From assembly GCF_003473485.1 (NCBI RefSeq), contig NC_053045.1:31098494-31162493 (forward strand): DNA of 64,000 bases. Reading direction: 5' to 3'. The notes beneath the pieces are model-generated. The model saw only the letters and a list, made by a program, of their open reading frames with translations, did no database searches and was not told the DNA's origin. This stretch comes from Medicago truncatula (taxonomy: Eukaryota > Streptophyta > Magnoliopsida > Fabales > Fabaceae). Below are positions 23,620 to 35,783 of this stretch, in pieces; within the stretch, counting starts at the first letter, position 1, and each line of letters starts with the position of its first letter. The translations under genes and the position numbers were made by a program.

Positions 23620-25226
23620 GTGCGTGCGTACTCTCTTCGAGTTGACTCATACTCTTCTCTACTTCGATCTACTATCAACCTTAATCTCACTGCTTTTACG
23701 CTTCAATTTTCAGTATATGCTTTTCATTTTATAATTTGATTCCGCGGAATGAAACTGAAATGAAATCTAACGTGTTTCTAATGTACTGTGCTTCGTTTAT
23801 TTATGTAATTTTTTCTTCTTCTTCATATCATGTTGTTTTGTTTATACTATGAAAGAAATGAAATATGCTTCAAAATTGATGCTTTAGGGTTTGTGGCGAT
23901 TAATATAGCCTTAGAAGATTTTTATAATACATTATTTTTAACGACTTAAATGCATCGGTAGAGTGTTCTGTGGTTTGAAATTGAGGTTTGGGCAACTTTT
24001 TTTGGGGGCAAGCAATCATTTTAGTTCGTGAATGTGCGAGTCGCTGTCCTTATAGTCTCTGAATGTGTCGAGATGCAAACATGTCCTCAAATGTGGGTTT
24101 TCAGTCATTTTGGTCTTGTAACGTGTTTTTCCTTAGTCAATTTAGTCGATAAAATTACACACAAGAGAAGAGACACTTGTGGGTGGGTGTATTTGCAGTT
24201 TGGATACATTTGGTGACTACAATGATAGTGCCTCACACATTCAGGGACCAAAATGTCATTTTTATGCAAAAGAAAATTGTAGTCATTGTGATTATGTTGA
24301 ACAAAATCTGCAGTGTTGCAGCTGTTGTGGCGTTTTGGTTGTCATGCGGAAATGCTGTGTGGTTTCCATTTGATGGAAATCACTTGCGTTTGCTGGTTGA
24401 TGTGGTTGGGGGTATTATTGCCGCAACACAAATATTGGGTTGATTCCAACTTAAACTACGAGTGATCCTAAGAAGTAAATGAATTGTTCAGTACTGCCTT
24501 GTTCCTTTTTTAATTGTCGTTTAACTGTTATTTACACGTACCAAACAAGCCAATAAATTTTGCTACTTTTGATGTAATTTAATTATTTGACCTTTTTTGT
24601 TACATTTCACATGTTTCTTTTTTCTGCAATAAATAGTCAAATCAGGAACAAATGATGAAACAATAATTAGTACTACTTTCAAATTTGAAAACGAAAAATT
24701 AGAAGGAACTCAAAACTTCTGAACAAACGACACTTTAAAAGGAACAAAGGGAGTATATTTTATGGCTTGTGTTGTGTCTCTTGTTTGTTTGTCTTGACGG
24801 TATCAGTATGTGATGCTGCTGCGTAAATTTTATGGGGAAATGAAATGACCTTGTTTTACAGGGTATTTTGTTTTAGTTATAAATGATTGAATGGTAAAAC
24901 CTGGATGACTTTCACAGATTATATAGTTTGGAGATGGGAACAACATTATAATGAGATAGAGAGACATTGTCGATTTGGTTTTAACTTAAATTTTGATATG
25001 TTTGTTGCTTGCTAAATTTTGATTTAGTTTGTTGTACTCATGGATGATTTCAAGTTACAATTGTATTATGTTGTGTCTAATACTGTCTTTCACGGTATGT
25101 TGTTCTATTTAGGTTGTTGATTATTTGCAAGGAAACACTCTTCAAATTGTTCTGACGACTCTGAGTACAAAGGAAGATTGTTTTTTGCAACGGATGACTT
25201 TTGGCTTGACCATTTGAAATTCATCA

Positions 25227-28200
25227 ATGTCGGGGTTTCTTAATGTATTTCCTCATGACCTGAAAAGCATTCCCTTATCTTTGTTTTGAATTTGTCTTTC
25301 GGAATTTATCTTTGTATCTTTCCTTTCACTCTTTTGCATTGTTACGACTACCAGGCTGCTACATTGATTCATTTTTATTGAAAACTTGTGAATTCTGACT
25401 TTATATATTTTTATTTCAGTTATGTTAATTCATCAACATTTCTAATCATTGATGTGTTTGGTAAATGATTTATTGCATACATGCATTGGCTTGGAGTTTT
25501 TTTTCAGAGGACGACGTGGTTAAAATCCATCACCTCGGTCCTCGCCTCAACGTGCCATTTGCTATAAGATTCCAGTGTTGCATGTTTGAGGCTATACTAG
25601 TTTTAGAATGTTCTGCCAACATTTTGATGAATGAGATTCTGGAGACTCACAAGGTTCTTACATTTTATGTTTTGAGTGTATACTGGTGTTAAAATGTTCT
25701 GCCAACATTTTGATGAACGAGAATCTGGAGATTTGAAGTATGTGGCAAACTGTCAAAAAGGAAAGTAACATCTATTTAAACACTACGTTTCGTGGACGGA
25801 GAAGAATAGTAGAATGATCATGGGGTCTGGAGGATTTCACTACTAAACTAGATCTCTGGGCCTTTTTTTTTCATTATCATCAACTTTCTCTGGACAGCTT
25901 CTTGTATGCTTGTTTAATGCTGCAGTTGCCATGATTAGTAAATTATAGATTGTCAGGAAATTCTATTAATTAAAAATATTTAAATTTGCAGTCTTTGTTG
26001 AAGATTTTATGCCTCATGCTTGTTGGATGCACAGATAGAATGATAATATTTGTTTAGTAACTACTTTATTTAGTATTACTATTATTTTCATATTTCCTAA
26101 GATGATGATTCCCATGTCTAGGTTTATTCCTTTTAACATGTTATTGTGAATGAGTTGTAACTGAATTTTCTTTGCAGTCTTCTCTGAACGGATCTGCTTC
26201 CAATCTTCAAGATAGTGCTGGACGGTCTTTTGCCACATCTTTCTCTAGTCAGTCTGGTGCAGCTTCCCCAATTTTTCATCACACTGGTGCGGAGCCAAGC
26301 ATTTTCTGGTTTACTTCATTTTCTCCTCCGTTTAGTCAAAATAATTGTTAGGTTCCTGCTGCAGGAGCTATTCAAGGGTTGCACAATATTCATGGGAGCT
26401 TTAATGTTCCCAACATGCCTGGTACTCTCACACCAAGAAACTCCACAATAAACAATATTCCATCTGGGGGTGTTCAACAACAAGCAGGAAACCTTTCTAG
26501 TGGAAGATTTGCATCCAACAATCTCCCTGTCGCATTATCACAGGTTTGTGTTGGTGTCATGTGTGTAAGACAGATTGAGTGTAAAAGCTAATAACTGAAA
26601 ATTTGCTAGTACTTTCACCTCTTTCTGTTAATTTTTTTTTTTTTTACTGTTATGCTATTTACCAAGTTTTCACCTGTATCAATTGTATTTTGCAGCTATC
26701 CCATGGAAGTTCCCATGGACATTCAGGAGTCACCAATAGAGGAGGTACAAGCGTTGTAGGAAACCCTGGATTTAATAGTGGCACAAATGGAGTTGGTGGT
26801 TCCATTCCTGGGTTTCCTGCATCTATTGGTAATCGAAATGCTGTTCCAGGATTGGGAGTATCCCCAATTTTGGGAAATGCAGGTTCTCGAATCACTAGCT
26901 CTGTGGGAAACATGATTGGAGGGGGGAATATTGGAAGGACTGGTGGAGGATTGTCTGTGCCTGGTCTTGGTTCTCGTCTAAATTTTGGTGGAAACAGTGG
27001 ATCAGGTGCTTTAGGCATGCAAGGACAGAATCGATTGATGAGTAGTGTACTTCCACAAGGTGTGCATTTTTATAGTCAAAGATGCTCTGAAAACGGTGTG
27101 AAAGTACTTTTATTGTGATTATTATGACTATGTCAATGTTATCTACTTATCTTCATATTTAGTATCAACTTCTTTTCAAGGTTTATACATTATTTTGTTG
27201 CTAACTTTGTTCACGTAATTCCTTTTCCTATAAAAATAATTTTTACAGTGAAATTTACCACTACAATTCTTTTCAAGCATGTCATTTTCTTGTCTCGTTA
27301 GTTTCAATTTGATGAATGTGTTTTATTGTAATTGTGATAGGTGACCAATGGTCAAAAGAGTTTATGTCAGGAGATAACTAATAGCCACCAAAGTAGAGTT
27401 AGTTAGGTGTTGTAAATTGTAATAGGATAAATAGTGGATGACGAGAGTCAGTTAGGCAGTTAGACACTTATTCAATCTTTGTTAGGAGTGAAGATTCAAC
27501 TCGTAGAGATTAGAGAATAGAACGGGTAATTCACTGATAGAATGGGGAATTCACTGATAGAGAAAACCAGAATTGCAGTGAGGTAGTTTGGAAGCACCTC
27601 TTCTCTCCTAACAATGATTGAATGAGTGTCTAATTGCCTAACTGACTCTCCTCATCTACTATTTATTCTATTACAACAGCTAACTAACTCTCATACTTTT
27701 GTGGCTATTAGTTATCTCCCCTAAAACACAAACTCTTTTGACCATTGGTCTCTTATGAGATTGCTTCCTAGTGGATTTACAAATGGTTTGATTACTTTTA
27801 GTAGTCACTTACTAGTTGTAACGGTGATGGTCCAAACAGAATTTTCTGAAGTCACGGTCCTAATTACAAGACTTAGCTCTCTCTCGTTTTTGTGATAGGG
27901 AAAGCGTGTTACTTTATGCTATGGATAATTTGATATTTAGTTGATTTGATATAATTATACTATGCTACTTTGTGGTGACGACATCTTTTTATTCAGGATC
28001 TCCTCAGGGGATTTCAATGCAAGGGAATTCTTATCCTAGTGCTGGAGGCGCACTTTCCCAAAGCCATATTCATGCCGTAAATAACATGAACACTATGAGG
28101 ATGTTCAATGATGTAAATTCCAATGATAGTTCACCTTTTGATCTCAATGACTTCCCTCAACTGTCAAGTCGTCCTAGTTCTGCTGGAGGATCTCAAGGGC

Positions 28201-30720
28201 AGTTGGGTATGTGAATGCAATTATGTTTTATATCTGATATATTTGTGACCTTCTGCAATAATGATACACACACAAAATTGCAGGTTCTTTACGGAATCAG
28301 GGTCTTGGCATTAGTCCCATTGGTCAACAGAACCATGAGTTTAGTATTCAAAATGAAGATTTCCCTGCATTGCCGGGATTCAAAGGTGTACTGTTGTTTG
28401 GCTAAGACGTGACTTTTTATCGCTTTTTCTTGTGTGCTATATCAGTGGATCTATTATGCAATTATATTGTATGATTATCTTCGGTTTTGATGGTTAAGAA
28501 GTTTCTTATTTGGGATGAGTTGTAGAATGAAATTTATGCTCTCTCTTTCGGAAGGTCTTTTGGATCTCATGCACAATTACCTTCAGTGTTTGGCTTTATT
28601 ACTCTTACATTTTGTTCCCATGTTGCTCTTGATAGGTTTTTATAGGTATATGCTCCTTTTTGTCTGTCAAGCATCTGTACTGTATGTTGTAAATTTAGTG
28701 AAGATGCCTTAATGTCAATAAATGTTGCCAAGCAATTAAGTAGTTAGATTTGCTGGAAATGACAACATTGTTACTTGAGTGAAAGTTGCTCAATTTACTT
28801 CCGTTGATGTTTCTGACCATATTATGTGTACAGGTGGTAATGCAGATTATGATATGGATATGCACCAGAAAGAGCAACTTCATGACAATGCTTCATCAAT
28901 GATGCAATCTCAGCATTTCTCTGTGAGTGACATGTTATAAAAGATCTAAAAGTCGTGCTGCATAGAGATCCATGTTTATAATATTAATAGGCAGAAGTGC
29001 TCATTTCTCAATTTTCCATGCTTTCATTCAGCAGATGGGGAGGTCTGCTGGTTTCAGCTTGGGGGGGACATATTCATCCCATCGTACCCAACCGCAACAA
29101 CACAATCCTTCAGTCAGCAGTGGCGGTGTCTCGTTCTCATCTGTAAATAACCAGGATCTTCTCCATCAACATGGATCGGATATTTTTCCATCTCATTCTG
29201 CCTATCAGTCACAGGTCTGCAACTTTTCTACTCCGAATGGAGGCGCTTCATTTTTTTTTACGAAATCCTTTTTCAATGTAGGACCTGCTTAAACTAAAAT
29301 GATGTAATCCTCTCTGAAACAAGTATTTCTGACATTCAAGTCACTTTGATTTTGGTTTAGACCAGCGGACCTCCTGGCATTGGATTAAGGCCTTCAAATT
29401 CTCCAAATGCAGTTTCTGGTATGGGTTCATATGACCCGCTCATCCAGCAATATCAACAGCAAAAGAACCAATCCCAGTTTCGTCTTCAAATGCCATCTCT
29501 AAATCAGTCTTTTAGGGATCAGAGCATGAAGTCTATGCAAGCTGCACAATCTACACCAGATCCATATGGTTTGCTTGGCCTGTTAAGTGTAATCAGGATG
29601 AATGATCTTGACCTGGCATCTCTTGCTCTTGGAATTGATCTTACAACCCTTGGCTTAAATTTGAATTCATCAGAAAATCTTCACAAGACTTTTAAGTCTC
29701 CATGGTCAGAAGAATCAGCTAAGGGTGATCCAGAGTTTAATGTGCCACAATGTTATTTCACTGAACAACCACCTGCTCTTCACGTGAGTTTTGACATTAT
29801 GTTTTATAATTTCATTTTCCTATCATGAAACCTTTTCTTTGGGCTAATTGTCTGTTGCATGTTGCAGCAAGGTTATTTTTCAAAGTTTTCGGTGGAAACA
29901 TTGTTTTACATATTTTACAGGTGCTTTTCAAATCTGAATCTTTCTTTAGTATCGACTTGTTTGGTACTGTAATTTAATATAAATTTCTCTTTTCTGCAGC
30001 ATGCCCAAAGACAAAGCACAATTATATGCTGCAAACGAGCTGTATGCCATTTTCTTCAATCCTTCCTTTTTTGGTTGTTTCAATTTTTGGATGATTTGAG
30101 ATTCTTAAAATTTGGGAACAGTTAACTCGATAAGTAGTTAATTAAAGGTAGTTTGGTTTGCAGCTATAAATGTAAACTCTTGTATTTTGGATTGGAATGA
30201 TTTTATTCAGTTTTCCAAATGGGAACCAAACATACACAAGTTCATACATGATTAACTCATTAAAAACTCTTTGTTAATCACTTATCCAGTTATTCTGACA
30301 TTAATCCCAAAATCTTGATTATCTGAATTATATTTCTTGATTCAATTATTTCTAACGAAGTAAGGGTTATTTCTTTCAGTAACAACAGAGGTTGGTGGTA
30401 CCACAAAGAGTATCGATTGTGGTTTAAGAGAGCACCCAACATGGAGCTGCTGGTGCAAACAAGCACATACGAAAGAGGAACTTTTCACTGTTTTGATCCA
30501 AGCTCATTTGAAACGGTCCGCAAGGTTAGTTTTTGCGAATAAACCATATTCATGATGTTCTTTAACCCTTTCACTTGTTCCAGAGTCATATTGTTGCATT
30601 CGTTTTCCCCAACTAGCATTACTTGATTGTTGGCCTCTAATGTACAACTCCTCCTTGCAGGATAATGTTGTTCTTTCGTATGATATGCTGGAAAATAGAC
30701 ATCTTCTACCTCAACATTAA
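25227..30720 (+). CDS. VIP2: NOT2-family protein VIP2 (CCR4-NOT complex subunit)
   Basis: Thirteen coding exons join with consistent phases: 25227-25244, 26178-26286, 26365-26543, 26696-27059, 27997-28206, 28284-28385, 28834-28922, 29035-29214, 29361-29783, 29868-29920, 30000-30041, 30380-30524, 30661-30720. The sum is 1,974 nt, 657 aa plus stop. The N-terminus MSGFLNSSLNGS and the Gly/Ser/Asn-rich low-complexity region (HGSSHGHSG, NRGG) match plant VIP2. The motif FSIQNEDFPALPGFKG is conserved. The C-terminal ~160 residues form the NOT2/3/5 box (FYIFYSMPKDKAQLYAANEL, RGWWYHKEYRLWF, YERGTFHCFDP). NOT2 scaffolds the CCR4-NOT deadenylase; in plants it also takes part in transcription and small-RNA biogenesis, and VIP2 was found as a VirE2-interacting nuclear protein. 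The penultimate splice gives Leu-Asn-Asn-Arg, keeping family spacing. Confidence 0.95.
27342..27751. mobile_element. Foldback (long inverted repeat) element in a VIP2 intron
   Basis: Arms of about 150 bp at 27342-27492 and 27600-27751 are inverted copies of each other (outer ends TGACCAATGGTCAAAAGAGT and its complement), separated by about 107 bp. It lies inside the 937-bp VIP2 intron 27060-27996. Arm sequence contains GAGTCAGTTAGGCA-type motifs seen in plant LTRs, so two inverted LTR fragments are an alternative to a MITE. Confidence 0.75.
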
Positions 30721-31078
30721 GGGGAATTCAAATCCTTTATTGTAAAGTGTCGATTATGGATTTAATTCCTCAGAATGTCATAGCAATAGTGTTCTCCATC
30801 AATTTGGTGTCAATTACATTTTTGCATTAGTGTTTCAGTCTAGTGTATTTTCTTTCCCCAGCCCCAATACAAACAAACAGCAAGTAAGATAGGTAGGCGG
30901 TAGAATAACCTAGCTGTCTGACAGATGATTTTGTTGTCCCTTGTTAAATGTACATACAAAAACACCTGAATCAAAAATTGGATGTAGTTTCTGGGTGTTA
31001 TTCTCTGCGTACTTGAAATAAATCATAATCTTTTAGGACTGCTTCATTGATAGAGTTGCTTTTGATGGTTTTTAAAAT

Positions 31079-31262
31079 GAGTAGTGATATTTGTACATCT
31101 TTTTCTAAACAACTTTTATGACAACTTTGTTTTTCTCTATTTTGATTGGTCAAAATCAATAGAAAGAGAAAAAGGTAGAGAGAGAATAAGAATATAATGT
31201 GAGTATGAGAGAGAAAGATGTCAAAAAGTTGTTAGAAATTGGTTGTGCAAATATCATTTCTC
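31079..31262 (-). mobile_element. Mutator-like MITE, copy 2 (inverted relative to copy 1)
   Basis: A 184-bp element whose reverse complement aligns along its length with 4789-4971, including the CTTTCTCT..CATACTCACATTAT core. It is flanked by a perfect 9-bp direct repeat TTTTAAAAT (31070-31078 and 31263-31271). It sits about 360 bp downstream of the VIP2 stop. Confidence 0.85.
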
Positions 31263-31271
31263 TTTTAAAAT

Positions 31272-32810
31272 ATGCAGATTATGAATTTGGAGATGGGGAA
31301 ATGATTATGCCGCCCTCTTCTCCCCTACCTAAAACGAATGAATGTAGTGTTAATGTGTATGCGAGTTAGAAATCGCTGCTGTAGATGAGGCATTGCAAGT
31401 TAAATTCAATTTTTCTTTTTTCACTTCATTTTAAAATGCTTTTTTGAACTACATTTTTCTTTTAAAAATTCGGTCTCCGACCTAAAGACCAACACTATTT
31501 TTAAACTATTTTTAATGACAGTTGATTGTACTTATTGTAGATGGTCCTCTTAAATTAAGAACTGATTTTTTCACCTGATTTTTACTCTAACACAAACACC
31601 ATACCTCCGGAAGCTCCCATTTTCCATTTTTTCCGTCTGCTATGTAAAAGTTTACTTTTCATCATAATAGCAATGATAATATTAACAATCATAATAATAA
31701 TTAGTAACAATAATTGAATCATTTTCTCAATTTGAGTGGAAGCATATATTGGAATCATATTACTGCGAGAGCTGGAGAAAGGAATTGGGTAAAAATGAAA
31801 CAAGGAGATGGTCTAAACATCATAAAATCTTTGTTAATTTAAAATTGTGATTCTGAATCTATGTCTCACCGATTGTGGTGAGGTTGACATGCACACCTTT
31901 AGGGTGTGTTTGGATTGATGGTTTAGGAGGGAAAAAGAGAGGAGAATTTACGTTTCTTTTTTAAATTACAAACTACATAACATGTTTTTCTAGAATAAAT
32001 CAAAGTGTGATTGAAGTATTATATGATCGTTTATCATATTATTTTAATTTCCATAATTTAAAAATGAAAATCAAACTCTCCCCTCTTAAACTCTCAATCC
32101 AAACAAACCCTTAAAGAATTGGTGTTGTCACAGTCAGGTGGATTAATTGCATTTGCAGCTACCAACAACATTTGAGGGGGAAATATAAATGGTTTTGGCA
32201 ACAATAGCTATGGAGGATGAAAGAGCAAGGCAATTGTTACCGTTGGTGACTATCATAACCTTTGTTGTTCGGTCAGACACTCTAAAGAGAGAGACGAGGA
32301 GAAGAGAAAGAAAGGTAGGGAAATAGAGAAAGACATGTGTAAGGTGATGACGTAAAAGATATATCTTTTCAAAAATTTGTGTTCCAAATTCCAATAGCAT
32401 TTCTAAAGCTCAGACGATGTGGAAGATGATATACACAACAAATAAATTTGGGGTTACTGAGTTGCATTGCATGATCTTCCTATTATAACGTGTCCTTTTG
32501 TGGGTCCCACAATTCAATTTTCCTCGAAAATCTTGCATGGATAAAAATCTTCAGTTGTGAAAAGTTGGAAATTGTTTCCCTCAAAAGAATTGGAAATTGT
32601 TTTCTCCCGATTCTATTTTAAGATGTCTACTTACTACAATTGGTTAAACTAAGAATAGTAAAAAAAAGATGATTTGAAGAATAAACGACCCTCAAATTCT
32701 TGCTTCCTAAATTTGTCCAAAACTCTCTCTCTCTCTCAATGCTTTTGAATTACAATGCTAAATGCTTGTAAGTAGAGCAAATTTTATTGGAGATGTTTCA
32801 ATTGTGAAAA
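31272..32810. other. Intergenic region before the tandem array
   Basis: No gene recognised. The stretch 31905-32110 (GGGTGTGTTTGGATTGATGG ... ATCCAAACAAACCC) has inverted ends like a small MITE of about 200 bp; no clear target duplication was read. Confidence 0.35.
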
Positions 32811-33367
32811 TGCTATTGTTTACGGAAACAGACGAGTTTTTCTTTTTTCAGAACACCCACTGCTCTTGTATTGTGCCAACTGTTGATTTTTTTCCTTCTA
32901 AAATAAACAGTAATTTGAATAAACAGTAATTTGAGAGAAAATGCGGATGAACAATGTTTGTGAATTTGTGATCGAGAGAGAAAGTGTGGAGGATCAACAA
33001 TATATAGACACACACACGGTTAAAAAATGACAAGAGATTTTGTGTGAAGATTTTAGTAGTTAGTTATTCGAAACAATATGAAAGTGTGATGGATAAAATG
33101 GTAAAAATGATTGAGGGACAAACGAGTTCATTGTAGTGCAATTCCACTATGTATGTATGTATGCATGCATTTTACTCAAATTTAATTTAATTATATATGG
33201 CTAAGCTTCTAATTCTAAATAAATATATCAATCAAGGTGATTTTACAATTTTACAATTATATATGATATTGTAATAATGTTTTAATTCAACTTCAAGTAC
33301 ACAAATTAGATGGATTAAGAAATTAAATGGAGTCTGTCATTATCCACTAGCTACTCACTCACTCACG

Positions 33368-34165
33368 CACAAACCGTTTGAGGTTGCAATTCCACTCCTT
33401 GCTTCTTGGATTCCCGCATTACGTACTATTAACAGAATTTGTCCGCACCCATTTCAACTGTCCTTGCCCACATTTTATGACCCTTCAACACAAAATCAAA
33501 CGAATGCGTATTATACTATATTCCCATGCCATTTTACAATTTACATTTAATTATGGCTAGCTTCTAATTCTAATTCTAAATGGTAATAATGTTTTAATTC
33601 GACTTCATGTACACAAATTAGATGGATTAAGAAATGGAGTCTGTCATTATTCACTAGCTAGCAACAACATATACAAGAGCCTCCTCACTCACTCACTCAC
33701 AAACCGTTTGAGGTTGCAATTCCACTCCTTGCTTCTTGGATTCCCGCATTACGTACTATTAACAGAATTTGTCCGCACCCATTTCAACTGTCCTTGCCCA
33801 CATTTTATGACCCTTCAACACAAAATCAAACGAATGCGTATTATACTATATTCCCATGCCATTTTACAATTTACATTTAATTATGGCTAGCTTCTAATTC
33901 TAATTCTAAATGGTAATAATGTTTTAATTCGACTTCATGTACACAAATTAGATGGATTAAGAAATGGAGTCTGTCATTATTCACTAGCTAGCAACAACAT
34001 ATACAAGAGCCTCCTCACTCACTCACTCACAAACCGTTTGAGGTTGCAATTCCACTCCTTGCTTCCTGGATTCCCGCATTACGTACTATTAACAGAATTT
34101 GCCAGCACCCATTCCAACTGTCCTTGCCCACATTTTATGACCCTTCAACACAAAATCAAACGAAT
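33368..34165. repeat. 330-bp tandem repeat, two full copies plus a partial third (unit 1)
   Basis: Copies start at 33368, 33698 and 34028, exact period 330; the third stops at 34165, where a GT microsatellite follows. A diverged copy precedes at about 33196-33360. The first two copies look identical; the third has a few changes. The 60-codon frames inside have no normal start and no family, so this is not read as coding. Confidence 0.9.
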
Positions 34166-34398
34166 TGTGTGCGTGTGTGTGTGTGTATATGTAAGCAAGA
34201 AAAAATATTCACCACAAGAAAAGGTGTTAAATGCTCCATAAGAATGAATTTAACTGGGCACCGCAATTTTTCTCTCATTACGTAGATACATAGTTCTCTT
34301 CTTTCTGGGGGCTTGGGCCCACACTGTCATATAGGTGCATCGCGATTCCATGCGGTCAAAAGTCTACAATCATGCAATCAGATGATTATTTAAATTAG

Positions 34399-34537
34399 GT
34401 GTTTCGTCCTTTTAATTAGACGTCATTTAAAAATTAGTCTCTGTAATCGTTAATCCTGACAATTTACTCTTGCATTGTTTAATCATTTAAAATTTCGTCA
34501 TTTGACCAATTTAATCACTGACACGTCATCAAATTAG
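34399..34537. repeat. Single arm of the foldback element found at 38486-38890
   Basis: GTGTTTCGTCCTTTTAATTA and the next ~140 bp match the left arm of the element at 38486. No second arm is present here; the sequence diverges after CATCAAATTAGG. The same arm recurs in units 2 (about 49300-49438) and 3 (about 62882-63020). Confidence 0.65.
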
Positions 34538-34905
34538 GTGTTTTACACTTGCGCATCTTAACTTGCGCAACGTTAGTTAACTAACACATAGTTTTTCACT
34601 TGCGTTAGTTAACTAGCGCAAGGGTAAATTTGGAACGGCTGCAAGGCGCGAGCAAAATGTGCTGGGTGGAGAGCAAAATTCAAATATAAAACGAATGATA
34701 AATACAAGCATGGAGAAACATACACTGTTTGTTTAACAAATTGTCCCTTGACACGTGGTCGTTGATCTGATTCATTATATCGTTGTCCGTTTTGTTGCAA
34801 CAAAGATTACTTCTTGACCGACATTTTGAGACATGCTTCCAGAATGGTAGGTAACTCGCGTAAGACGATTAAGCATATTGCTAAACATTTTGTTTTAATA
34901 ACGTA

Positions 34906-35009
34906 CTCCCTCCGGTCACTATTATAAGCAAAACTCCAATTTTTAGATACATTGAATAATTAATGTATCTAAAAAATGGAATTTTGTTTATAATAGTGAC
35001 CGGAGGGAG
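34906..35009. mobile_element. Stowaway-like MITE (unit 1)
   Basis: A 104-bp near-palindrome with ends CTCCCTCCGGTCACTATTAT and its complement, flanked by TA (34904-34905, 35010-35011). CTCCCTCCG ends and a TA target are typical of Stowaway (Tc1/mariner) MITEs. Confidence 0.88.
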
Positions 35010-35783
35010 TATATTCTAAGGTATCTTAATGTTAAAGTCGATGAAACATGTAGCATCATCAACAACAACAGGAATAATCAGAACTCGGGAGGTGAACCAA
35101 TTAGGGTTTATGATGGAAACAATCGAATTACTGAGAATTCGAGTTCTTCAATGGTGGAAAAAACTGATTTTTACAAGATAATGTCGAATCACCGGAAGAA
35201 GCTTAGGATTTAACGAGAATTTGGCGGGAATGTGAAGTGTATGTGAGTGTCTGCTCGTGACACTCACGCGCTTTATAGTCTTCACGCTTCCACAAGAATG
35301 TTTGATTATTTACTTGTGAAAATTGATTTGAATTTTGTCAAAAAAAAAAAAAATAATCTAGTTGAATTAATTTATTTTGTAAAATCAATGTCTAAAAGTA
35401 ACTTTTCGTTTGAAATTTTTTATGTAAAAGTTATTTGGAAAATAATTTTTGTAATACAAAAATTAATTTGTACACATAAAGTTTAAACATAAATTACTTA
35501 TTTAGTTCAAAAATATTTAGTTGGTAAATTTAGTGCTTTTTTTTTTTTTGTATAACAAAAATTAGGTTGGAAATTTTGTTTTTTCAAAACTTGAGAAGCT
35601 TAGACAAAGTAAAAAATTGTTTAAAGATAAAAAAAAAAAATACACTATATAAAAAATCAAACATCTAATTAAACCTCGTAAGCATGTTCAAATTCTGACA
35701 ACTTGTTTAAGAGTCATGGATCGAACTACTCCGAATAATATTTTCCTGTAATTAAGTCTTTGATCAAACCACTCATCACTTTT

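Noticed and set aside
24028-24443. Cys-rich small frames inside VIP2 intron 1
   Set aside because: No conserved spacing or signal peptide; intronic low-complexity sequence.
26659-27018. Antisense 119-aa Pro-rich frame
   Set aside because: Complement of the Gly-rich VIP2 exon; no independent evidence.
33368-34165. CRISPR-like array
   Set aside because: The repeat unit is 330 bp and contiguous, with no short repeats and unique spacers, in a plant nuclear sequence.
33378-34241. Three similar 60-67 aa frames as a small gene family
   Set aside because: They begin at non-standard codons and are repeated only because the 330-bp DNA unit is repeated; no domain and no codon-level conservation signal.
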